NCBI GenBank assembly: GCA_002150815.3
Contig: NDFF03000001.1
Location: 434,001 to 498,000, forward strand
Reading direction: 5' to 3'
Length of the DNA stretch: 64,000 nucleotides
Origin: Grammothele lineata
Lineage: Eukaryota > Basidiomycota > Agaricomycetes > Polyporales > Polyporaceae
Below, piece by piece: positions 54,592-64,000 of this stretch. Below the pieces are notes generated by a model. It was given only the letters and a program-made list of their open reading frames with translations, was not told the DNA's origin and made no database searches. The translations under genes and the position numbers were made by a program. The first letter of the stretch is position 1. The number at the start of each line of letters is the position of its first letter.

Positions 54592-57500
54592 TTACAGGCC
54601 GAGATTGGAGATCACCCGAGACACATCGTCCACCGGATCCTCCTCGTACCCCATCCCCGGTCGTCCCTGGCTATGACCGGCCCCGTTGCCGATGAAGGCA
54701 CCAGCGACTGCACCGCGACCAGCGCCAGGAGGTCCGTACACGCTGGGGAAGAGGGGTACCGTCGCCGAGTTCGGGCTCGAGGTACCATTCGTGCCTGTGC
54801 CGGTGACGGACGTGTCGGGAGACTCGGGGCGCGACAGGCCCGAGCCGCGGGGCGCCTCGTTGATGCGTGTCAGCGAGAACGTCAAGTCGAGCGACTGCGC
54901 GCGGTTCGTGAGCGAGCGCGGCTTCATGTGCTGGTGGTCCTTCAGCTTCGATTCGAGCAGGGAATCGGATCCGCGCTTGAGCGCGTCCTCGGCGGTGTGG
55001 TGGTGCCGGTGTGAAATCGCGCTGGGACCCTGAACGAACGTCAGACTCAAATGTCGACGATCGCAGCGCTCCGTTACTCACGACGGGCATGGGCGGCCAA
55101 TACTCCGAGTTCGAAGTACCAGGCAGGTAGTTGGGCTGCGTGTCAAAGTCATCTTCCTCCTCCAAGTGGTAGAAGTACGACGGCGAGTTGTTGAACAACG
55201 CCTTGACGTCCGGCGAAGAGCTTGCGAGACGTAACCGCCGGTCGATCATCGACTCCGACGGCCTGCCAAGATCGGCCGAGTCTATCACGGTACTTAGCAA
55301 CGGATGGTGAGAAGGCAAAACTGCGTAACATACTCTGGTGGCGCGTCCGAGCGGTCGAAAGAACCTTGCTGTCGAAGTGAGGGAAGGCATCGGTGAACGA
55401 GTCCCCACGCTGGTGAGTGCGCGTGGTTGCAGACGGGTAGACGTGGACGTTGTGGTCGATGAGGAACTGCTCGAGCATCTCACGTGCAGGGCCGAGGAAG
55501 TCGCTGTTGCTGCGCTGGCATCTGAACTTGAAGGAACATTCAGGGAGGCCCTCACCAAGCGAGCCGTTCGAGGCTGGAGACTTGACGTTCGGGAGAATGA
55601 CCACCTGGAGATCGCGCTTGACCCGGTCTACAAACGCGACGAAATCCGGCGAAGAGCAGATACGTCCCAAGTCGGGGTGCGGTGGCACAGCCATGTCTGC
55701 CTCGAAAGGCACATGATCCTGTAACCCAGTCAGCTAGTTGCAAGCTTGGCAGGATGGAAGTAACGTACGAAGAGCATGGTCGCCGCAATCTGCACCTGGG
55801 ACTCCGGTCCGAAGATAGTTACAAGATCGGAAGCTGTCTCTTTGTCAGGGAAACGAACATTGCAGTTCGTCTTCGCTTCGATGTCGTGAATAAAGATGCT
55901 CTTCTCCCCGAGCAAAGTACGATGATAGCGCCTGGGAATGGAGACGGTCTCGTTGATGTAGTCCTTGTCCTGGACGCGACATAAGTGAGAAGCAGCAAAA
56001 AGGATCGAGAGAGAGTACCTTCGGGTTAACCAGCTCCATAACGGCCTGCTTGAGGTTGTCAAGGTTCATTGCGTTCTTCGCGGGCGTACGAGCGATCACG
56101 TTGTCCTCGTTATCGTTATATCCGCCCATCGCCGCAAACTCCTCCGCGTTGGAAAACTTGACGTACACACCGTACTTCTTCATGATGCGCTGAATGCTGC
56201 GACCGCCGACACCGATGATGCGCTTATGGTACGACTCGGGAACATGGAAAGAAATCTCCGCAGGAAGCTCCTCCTGGAGTAGCGTCAGGCCCTGCAAGAC
56301 AGACATGTCGCTGCCAGCAATGTCGATGAGGAAATTGTGCTCGTTGAAGGTCTCGAACTTGATCTTCACATTGGTTGTCTGCATGATCTTGTTGATCTTG
56401 CCGTTCTTCTTCCCGCTGATGAATTCGCGGTGCTCGTTCGCAAGTTCGATCTGGAAGCGGATCTCATGATGGAAAGTCTGTACGCACGAATATGATCAGC
56501 GATTGAACATCAATAATGTGGTCACGAAGTTTTACCTTCACGACGTCCAAGTCGAGGAGCATGGTCACAGCAGAGCGGACCTCGTGCTCAAGACCGTGCA
56601 TCTCGAAGCACATACCCTTGAAGACAACCTCCGCGCCCGTTGCATACGACACTTGCTTCAGAATCATCGCCACCTGCGAAGGGTTCAAGCTCGTGGAAGG
56701 CATAAGGGCGTTGAACTGAGCCGGCAGCAACCACAACGACGCAACATAAAATTGGCAAGCCTAGAAAATAGAAAGTCAGACGGCAACAGGCACAGTAATA
56801 GACGCGAGGGTCGTACCAGTTGCATGATGGACCTGATGGTCCGCTGAACGTTGACTCGGTTGTCGCCGATAACCGTGATTAAACTGGTGGAACTACCGAT
56901 AGGAGGGAACTGAATGAAAGTGGCGTTGTCGTGCATCAATGTCTTGAGGTCCTCAGCGCGCTCGGTGACCATCCAGTCCATCTTACGAGGTAGGATAGCG
57001 CTGTCGCGAGAAATAAGCTGCTTGCCCTAAAATAGCCTGTGAGTGACAACGATTCTTGATTCTTAGAGCGGGGTCGGATAAATACCTTCGCCAACGACAT
57101 CTGGAATAGCATGTCACGGGCACGCTGCACCCCAAAGAACTCCCCCGTAATCCAAATAGTGTTCATGTTAGCCTTGCTGACCTGGCTGGTGGGAGACCCA
57201 TTGGCAGGTGACTGATTCATATCCGGGCCAATGATGCTCTGGAGCGGAGACGGAAGGTAGATGTTCGTGGCCGTCTCCTCCTGAATCGTTTGCAGCACAT
57301 TGCGTTTCCTGCCCGCAACGATGGAATGGAGAGTGTTGTCGATCTCGCATGACTCGGCATGCAAGCCGCTCTGGAGCGCACATCATGAGGCGACGATGAC
57401 GTAGAGGGCGGGTCAAATAAGCACTCACCAGCTCATCGAGCATAACAAGGAGGCGCACGCGCGCGAGGTCGACAGAGTCGCCATGCCCGGTAATGACCAA

Positions 57501-58147
57501 CTCACACACGCGCTCTGACTCCAGGCCGGTCCAACCGGCAGTGCTGGTGATGGCGTCGGGCAAGCTGCGGGTAGAGAGCGAGAGGGGGCTGTTGACGACG
57601 GCGATGTGGGCATACGTCTGGGAGGCAATGTCGTCGAGCCGCCGGCGGACCTCGGGTTTGAGCGCGGGCTTGGACGATGGCGAGTCGAGAATCTCCGAGC
57701 GCGCGACCTTGATAGAGGCGCGGTTCTGCAGCCGCGGAGGGCGCAATGTGGGGGTGATGAACGTGAATGAGCCTCTACCCAGTGACGCAGGAAGTGGCAA
57801 CGCACCTGAATGGGAGACCCCTTAAGGAGCATGCCCCTGGCCAGCATGACCTGAGGGTACGCCCCCGAGACCTGGAAGTTCCAGGAGCGGCCCTGGTCGG
57901 CAGGGGTGAAGTTGACGTGGACGCCGTGCATGCTCATGGCCATCATGGACAACTTTTGAAGTGCGTCATAGTCGGCGGGGGAGGCAGAGCCTTGGGGGTC
58001 GGCGAGGCCGTTGGGAGGCTGTTGGATCTGGGAGTAGGAGCTTGCGCGGCGAAGTTCGGAGCGAGGGGGAAATTCAAGCGAATTTGTGCGGGAATGAGCG
58101 TGTCGCAGACGACGGGGGTACGTGAAAGATGTGGTGTAGATTTCCAT
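54592..58147 (-). CDS. Multi-KH-domain RNA-binding protein (Khd4 / YLL032C-like)
   Basis: This is a minus-strand gene of about 11 exons and roughly 1,000 residues. KH-type GxxG loops are visible in several places: SIVAGRKRNVLQTIQEETAT, FISGKKNGKINKIMQTTNVK, GVGGRSIQRIMKKYGVYVKF and LGEKSIFIHDIEAKTNCNVR, each with flanking helices and strands. The N-terminus MEIYTTSFTYPRRLRHAHSR is followed by a Ser/Pro linker. The C-terminal third is disordered, with HRHHHTAEDALKRGSDSLL, and ends EDPVDDVSRVISNLGL. Such proteins bind mRNA in the cytoplasm; the Ustilago relative Khd4 affects mRNA fate and hyphal growth. The orthology is inferred from domain number and order. An upstream ATG would add about 38 residues. 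Confidence 0.8.
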
Positions 58148-58673
58148 AGCAGCCTGAGTCCTTGGATGTGGATAGTGCGAGTGTAATACAGCGAGCGAGC
58201 AGGAGAGCAGGTGAGGTGTTACGGAGACAGGGGGGTATGGGGACGATGGGGGTATGGACAAAGTGGTATCCGAGGAGGGGGCCCCACGCAGCCTCGAAGA
58301 AGAGAAGGAGGCTGGTCGTCGTCGTGAAGAAAGGACGAGGAGGGAGAGGGAAGCAGAGAGAACGTATAGGAGCAGCGAAAGGAGTGGTCAAATCCCCGCC
58401 CCCGCCGCCGGCGCTCTCTCGGCCCCTAGCCGCCCGCCAGTCGCCCGCAGCCGGCGTCGGCGCGTCAGCCACCCGGGCCACCACCGGTCCATCGGCGCCC
58501 CCGCCGTCATCGCGCTCTCAATTTCGAGGCCCTTGCGAGGAGCCACCCCGCGCTGCCACCCGCCTTGCACCCGCCCCTTTTCCGTCGCCCAGCCAGTCGA
58601 TCGCACCCAGGCCAATGCGGTGCCTCCGTCCCAATGAAAATGTTCCCATTGCACCCACAAACACAAACGTATG
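58148..58673. other. Intergenic region, 5' of the KH gene
   Basis: About 530 bases lie between the KH start and the RBR stop, both genes on the minus strand. 58380-58560 is very C-rich on the + strand. The KH promoter presumably lies here. No gene is seen. Confidence 0.5.
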
Positions 58674-60346
58674 CTAAAATACCGCGTCGAACCCCTGTAT
58701 CGGCTGCCACTCGTTGTCGATGTCCGCCGCATCGAACAGCTTCGAGAAACACCGCGACCCCGGAGTCGAAAAGTGTTTGTACGGCTGGGAACGATCCAGC
58801 CGCGCCCCACACCGGTAACAGTAGTGTTGTGCGCACCGCGGGCACGTCATCTGCGCGCGCACGTCCATCAGCCTCACGGCGGAACGCAAAGATAATCCGA
58901 CAAACGCACATGATTGCACCCAGAATGTTTCTCGACGCGGAGGTCGCAGCCGGGACACGGTGTCCCCGTTCGCTCCGTCAGCCACTTGTGGAACGCCTGT
59001 TCGTCTTCGTAGTCCTTCACCAGCTTCTGCAGCGTGCTCTTGCCGTAGCGCAGCTCCATCCGTCTCTTCTCAAGCGATGTGTCCGAAAGCGCCAAGTACT
59101 GCTCCAAAACAGCCATGGTCGTGGAAATGGGACATGTCGCGACAGGTCCGTGCCTACGAGCGAACAAAGAATCAGCTCGTCATGGCAGCATTCTCGGCCA
59201 CTGTCTGCTGACTCACCATGTCCGCTTGCAGTAAGCACAGAACGAGTAGTCACAGTTCGAGCACGTCCTGAGTCTCTCCCAAGGAGATCCTTCCTCGACG
59301 TTCGGCGCTCGCGGTACTGCAGTTTGACACATGGGCATAGGACAGTGCGCAAGCGTCGGATCTTCGTGTTGAATTGCCGTCAGCGAGCAAACGCATGGTA
59401 TCATCACGAAACATTACCTTTTTCCGAGTCTCGCTTCATCCGCAACCACTTCCATCTCAAGACTTCTTCCTCTGTAACCACGCGCCGCAACTCTTCCTCC
59501 GTCGCCTCGCGATGCTCCTTCACGCATCCAGGATCCGGGCAGCCTACACGACCGACGTCACCTTCTTTAATGCACAACTTCCAGAAATCTTCCAGACAAG
59601 AGCGACAAAAGACGTGCGAGCAGGAAAGCATGATACAACGCGCGCCCTTGATGGAGGTCAGGCACACCTCGCAGTTGAAAGCGGTCTGCGAGAACCGTGC
59701 CGCCTCAGTAGACTTGTCATAATTCTCCATCGCAGGGAGCAGGAGGTTCGGGTTGGGATGCGAAACACTGAGCGATCGTTGAGAAAGGACTCAATTGTGA
59801 AAAGAGACAGAGACATACCGGATCATCCGATCCCCGTTCTCGCTGGACATTATGCCGAGTTCATCTAAGAACTCTCCGCTCCTAATCCATTCCACCCATG
59901 TATAGAGAACTCCATCACCTTGTTCCCACTTTCCTAGTAAATGATCGCGCAACTCGTTACCGTTGTACCAAGAGTGCGTGACGTGGATCGTCCGAACGTG
60001 CGGTGGCGTGAATGGATAGGTCGGAGGTAGACATACGTCTAGGAGGATCGGAGGGAGCGTCTTGAGAGCAATGGTCTTCGTGTCACCAGCTTTGGAGCTT
60101 GATGCCTCCCCGTTGGTCCCTGCGGAAGTATGGACCGAAACAAGGGTCATCTGGGGGAATTCTACAGGCACCTCGAGCCTGACCATGTCCTTCAACGCCC
60201 CCGGGGACAAGCAGTCAGGATGAATGGACTGTACGAATGATCAGCGTGCATACATCGCATGACAACAGGAACCTGCGCACCTCTAACACATCCCATTCCT
60301 CCCGCTGTAACGCTGCGCATGCTTCGAGGTCATAGTCCCCGGTCAT
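58674..60346 (-). CDS. RWD-RBR E3 ubiquitin ligase, RNF14/ARA54 type
   Basis: About seven exons encode roughly 500 residues. The N-terminus MTGDYDLEACAALQREEWDV begins an RWD domain that continues through LPPILLDVCLPPTYPFTPPH and ends near SENGDRMIR. RING1 is CEVCLTSIKGARCIMLSCSH with VFCRSCLEDF; the IBR has CPMPMCQTAV and CSNCDYSFCAYCKRTWHG. RING2 is PCPGCDLRVEKHSGC, spliced to NHMTCPRCAQHYCYRC. The catalytic cysteine of the family is the one in SGCNH and is present. The C-terminal PYKHFSTPGSRCFSKLFDAA matches RNF14 closely. Such ligases pass ubiquitin through a thioester on RING2; RNF14 acts on stalled translation complexes. That role is inference here. Confidence 0.92.
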
Positions 60347-61033
60347 GTTGGGAGGCGTCGGTCGGAACACAGCGCCGCTTAAAGATGGGTTCTGTGTTGC
60401 TGAGTCACTGGTCGCGGCTCCGCCGGGTTAAGGTTACACGAGTGTTTCAAGGTCAACAAAGACCGCGAAGCCGGGACGCAATAACCACTCCAGGACACAA
60501 CCGATGCATTCTCAGGCGATAAAGAGGAGCGGCAGCAGCTGGACGCGGGCGATAGACTCGTGAGTACACAACTCCCAGGCTCCGGCGGTCTCTTGCGGAG
60601 GGGTCGCAATCACACGATCATGCTGACGCTTGTGGTACATACCGTCACGCCTCGTGGCAGCCGCTGTCACGCCTGCGGAGATGTTTTGGCCAGCCAGTCG
60701 GCTTGCACCTTGCCGCATCCTGCCGTTGGCCTTCGACGAACATCGACGACGTCACCGTCCGCGCAGGCGCGCCCGAACGATGCTGGAGAGGTGATGAAGG
60801 AGAGGGCAGCTGGAGCTCATAAAGCTTGATCGCCTTCCATCCACTGCACAGCTTAGCCACCCACCGTCCCCATCCCCGCGCGGGGTTAATAGCGCTGCCG
60901 CGATACATTTATCGGTTCGTACAGTAGGAATACACAGTCAAGCAATGCGTATAGTCCTCGGATCGATATAGACGTCAAATTTGCCCTGGTACATATCGCT
61001 CCCAAAAACCCAGAGAAAATGAACCGAAACGCC
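60347..61033. other. Intergenic region, 5' of the RBR ligase gene
   Basis: About 690 bases lie between the RBR start and the next minus-strand stop. Short frames are found on both strands without support. It presumably carries the RBR promoter. Confidence 0.5.
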
Positions 61034-61694
61034 CTATGCCCAAAGAAAATATGGAAAGGGACCAGCAGAGATACGCAGATGAAGTCGGGGAACGTGGTGA
61101 GTGATCTGGCAATCAACTAGCGGCGTCAGTTGAGCTACTGCGGGGGTAGCGAAGTCAGCCCATTCGCGGGCACCTTTCCAGCCGCTTGAGAGCGCCCTGC
61201 GTGCACGGTAGATCAGCTTCTTGGGAGGCGGGAAGAATCTACAGCACGCACCTTGGGCAGCAGAATGGCGTCCTCAAGACTACGCACAATGAACGCTGCC
61301 CAGTCCTGGGAGTTGGAACTTCCCTGACCCCTCTTGCGGTTGTGGTTGTTCACCAACTCGGCAGCGGACTCGCTATATGCCTCAAGAGTGCTGAGAACGC
61401 TGTCGTTCACCTCGCCCAATAGAATTTTGCCGGCGTATGGACCCGAGGGATGATTACTCGTCAAGGGGACACGACGGGTCACACGGGACTCGTACCGTCC
61501 GGTGAAGTCCACGTTCGCCTAGGAGTGATGGGTCAAAGATGGGGGACATCAAAGTGCGGGGATCCACTGTGGCTCACTTCGTAAACGGTGGCGTAGGCAC
61601 GATCGTCTGGTTCGTAAGTCACAGCAAGCGTCCAATGCTTTGGATTGCTCTTGGAGGGCGCATCGTACCATACCAGCCACATATATGCGCCCAT
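61034..61694 (-). CDS. Uncharacterised protein (189 residues)
   Basis: Three exons (61694-61578, 61518-61252, 61219-61034) close exactly to 189 residues. MGAYMWLVWYDAPSKSNPKH continues WTLAVTYEPDDRAYATVYE, then DFTGRYESRVTRRVPLTSNH, YAGKILLGEVNDSVLSTLEA and GSSNSQDWAAFIVRSLEDAI. The layout, an early HW-hydrophobic strand and a late N-x-Q-D-W segment, recalls small papain-like folds such as PPPDE or LRAT, where a His strand and a Cys helix face each other. Here the position I would expect to be cysteine is serine (SNSQDW), so if the fold is right it may be inactive. The C-terminal exon is basic (KLIYRARRAL). No function is assigned. Confidence 0.6.
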
Positions 61695-63631
61695 CCTACA
61701 CACAAATATCAGCATTCAGCAAATGTGAGTCTGCATGCCTGGGCTTACACAAGGTATCAAGTGGCCGGAAATGTGGAAGATAGATGCGACAAGTTGTACG
61801 CGCTGTGGGACATTGTTACAGGGTTTCTTTTTATGGAACGTGCTCACAGCTGACCCCGCTGTGGTATACTTGTGGAAGTCGGTGGGAGCTCAGGGTGCTC
61901 GAGGAAAGGGCATGAGAGTTTACGCCCAGTCACTAGCAGACGGAGGAGGGACATATAAGTAAGAGCGAGAAAGGCGCTAGTGGCAAGGAGGGCGGGGGAC
62001 ATGCACCAGCTCAGCGCTCCGACCTCAGGCGCCATTTGAACACACGGCGGACTTTACCCCAGGGCATTGCGAGAAGGAAGAGCCGGATTAGGGCGATAGG
62101 TACCGAGGGACTAGCCGCATTCCAGCATCGTCTCAAACACAACCTATTGGTCGTTAGTTGTGCAGCTATGACATGGCTAGATACCACAGCAGCGGCAGTT
62201 CATTTGTCAAACAGCATGGGAGTAACCAGCTTTCGGTGGTTGAAGTTGGCAGTGCCATAGCCTGAGGTCGTAGTAAAGTGGGCGGATGGTAGATTTAGTC
62301 AATACTACACGCGAACTCATTACCATTGTACGGTCAACCTCAGCCGTACAAGCGTTGCTTTGAACTTCGTAGAAGCTACGGATGGTTCGGCAAGCGGCAG
62401 CGGCATGCTCGAGAGATAGCTTGCAGGGGTGGGTACGGAAACCTGTAATGCAGCCGTAGTGCGCCTGCAAGGACAGACTGCCACGCCCTCACCTCCCTTC
62501 TCCCGTCCCGCCTCAATCCGTCTGCAGGCGGATGGGCCGCAACCGCATCATGGACGTCCACGATCGCCCGCTCAGCCTCCGCCCGCGCGCTCTTCGCGAG
62601 GCTCTGAAGCGGCAGAGCACGCAGCACGACGGCTACAGTCCGCGCGGTGAGCCCGAACGCTACAACGGCGAGATACTTACTCCGCCACCACGCCCCCCGC
62701 CGTGCGGGCCTTCTCCTTTTTGAGTTTGTTGCGCAGGACGTCGTCGATTGTGCGCAGCACTTGGCCAGGCGTGAGGAAGCTGTGTACGACCCGGAACAGG
62801 TTGTCAAAGAAGGAGAGACTGGTCAGAGGGCCGGCGCAGGCGCTCTGGTACGCCGCTTGTGGACCGCCAGGGATTCGCTCTAGGTGCTGAACCGAGAAGG
62901 CGTCGGAGATGTATGCGATGGTCGAAGACTCCTCGTTTTCGAATCGTATTCGAGCGGCAGTTTGAGAAACTCCGGAGCGGAGGGTACCTTGTTGTGGACC
63001 TGCGAATTCCCAGAGTGCGTTCAAGTTTCAAGTCCAGCTCCTGCACAGTCCACCAATATCGGATCAGAGCGCCGCTTGGGGATGTTGAACTTCAAAGCTT
63101 CAGCTCGTGTTGTATCATGCGTCTTGTGCTATATTGTATCGAGTCTGTAGCAGGCGCACAGATTTACGCATGTGGAAATTCTGTGTTGTGGGCCGAGACG
63201 TCGATGGCAGTTGAACTCGAATGATTCACCACCCATTAGTACCGGCTCGTCGAAGTAACGCTGCAGACACCTCGACTCGCGTGAGGTGACGTATCGCTCC
63301 TCTGACCACTATCCATTGTTCCGTCTTCTCCGACTTTTTGGTACATAGACGTTAGCTGCGCTGGCACAGACCTCGGGGCGCATCTATGACCTGGTTCCGT
63401 CTAGAACCAATGAGCAACTAACAACGAAAGTGAGCGCACCCGATCTGATCTCACAACGTCCACGTGCCCCGCGCGGTCCGTCTGCACGGCGCTTCTCCGT
63501 GCCGTGCTTTTCATGTCTGCTCTCTCCGGACCCATGCTGCGTTGACTTCTCTGCTTCCCCGGATTTAGCTGCGCCACCAATCGAAAAAAGACACAGGTTT
63601 ACTGAAACAAGGCCTCCTGCGGAACTGTGCC
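61695..63631. other. Intergenic region
   Basis: About 1.9 kb lie between a minus-strand and a plus-strand gene. Apart from the weak frame at 62677-63024 there is nothing I can support. It must hold the promoters of both flanking genes. Confidence 0.45.
62677..63024 (-). CDS. Hypothetical open reading frame
   Basis: 115 codons begin MNALWEFAGPQQGTLRSGVS and contain SLSFFDNLFRVVHSFLTPGQ and RNKLKKEKARTAGG. A donor GTAAGT overlaps the stop, so the frame could continue into an exon near 62550 (SLAKSARAEAERAIVDVHDA), but the phases do not match as read. The antisense strand is open as well. It may be a real short gene, a broken one, or chance. Confidence 0.25.
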   Translation of the reverse strand: MNALWEFAGPQQGTLRSGVSQTAARIRFENEESSTIAYISDAFSVQHLERIPGGPQAAYQSACAGPLTSLSFFDNLFRVVHSFLTPGQVLRTIDDVLRNKLKKEKARTAGGVVAE

Positions 63632-64000
63632 ATGGCCAGACTGCTCAACGCGCAGGACTTCATTCGCGCGCTGAAGGCGTCCTCGGATCCGCCGCACGGC
63701 GGAGGTCCCTTCAAAGTTGAAATCGCTAGGCAGGCATGGGATACTACGTCGCTTTACATTCCGAACAAGGCGGAGGCGATCACTGACTGGCTTCTTTCGA
63801 CGATGCTCAAGGACAAATCAAGGCAACGGTACGCTCTTTCTTTCCCCTATGCCCCCTCCCATAGGTTGACTCGCGTACAAGGTCCGAAAACCCATTGTGC
63901 GATAGCCGGTACTGGACGCTTCTTGCGGACATCCTGTGCCATTCGGACAATATAATCTTGGATGATCGTACCCGCCCGCTGAGGTCTTGGCTTGTCCCGC
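63632..64000 (+). CDS. 5' end of a probable URB2/NPA2-type ribosome-biogenesis protein
   Basis: The start MARLLNAQDFIRALKASSDP opens the protein; the first exon ends KDKSRQ at about 63829 with donor GTACGC. It splices at about 63881 to a second exon, read from R through SENPLCDSRYWTLLADILCH, that runs off the window. The pattern of a short helical N-terminus followed by a NPxxDxRYWxLLxDIL block resembles fungal Urb2/Npa2-like proteins, which act in assembly of the large ribosomal subunit in the nucleolus. Only about 100 residues are visible, so the identification is tentative. A hypothetical helical-repeat protein is the alternative. Confidence 0.5.

Overview
The window is nuclear DNA from a filamentous basidiomycete, most probably a mushroom-forming agaricomycete. 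Most genes are split by many short (about 45-75 nt) GT-AG introns, the coding DNA is GC-rich, spacing is tight (88 bp between one convergent pair), and the gene set is typically fungal. No whole gene of bacterial, viral or organellar type was seen.

Layout. 1-24.4 kb is dense: the 3' end of a Sec7 Arf-GEF (GEA/GBF1), an NAD-dependent epimerase-like protein, 3-hydroxyisobutyrate dehydrogenase, a cytochrome b561-type membrane protein, an arrestin-fold protein, two tandem wax-synthase-domain acyltransferases, the SCY1 pseudokinase, the HRQ1 helicase, a small probably mitochondrial protein and an alpha/beta hydrolase. 24.4-36.5 kb is a gene-poor island. I found only two confident gene models in it, two paralogues of a family I cannot name; the rest is broken, short or ambiguous coding-like sequence. 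36.5-64 kb is dense again: SPT16, a degenerate acyl-CoA-synthetase-like protein, a large acidic protein, a small uncharacterised protein, mitochondrial thiosulfate sulfurtransferase, V-ATPase subunit C, a multi-KH RNA-binding protein, an RWD-RBR E3 ligase (RNF14 type), a small uncharacterised protein, and the 5' end of a probable URB2/NPA2 gene.

The genes are mostly unrelated housekeeping functions: Golgi and clathrin traffic (GEA, SCY1), DNA repair (HRQ1), chromatin (SPT16), vacuolar acidification (VMA5), valine catabolism (HIBADH), sulfur metabolism (TST), ribosome assembly (URB2) and ubiquitin signalling (RBR). There is no biosynthetic cluster. Four gene pairs are divergent and share short promoters.

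The most interesting features are exon architecture (two consecutive 9-nt microexons in HRQ1, a 12-nt microexon in the b561 gene, an 8-nt first coding exon in one wax synthase), the paralogous orphan gene pair in the gene-poor island, and an acyl-CoA-synthetase homologue whose catalytic motifs look lost. Exon models were built by eye from splice signals. Where I say the model closes, I summed the exon lengths and found an intact frame.
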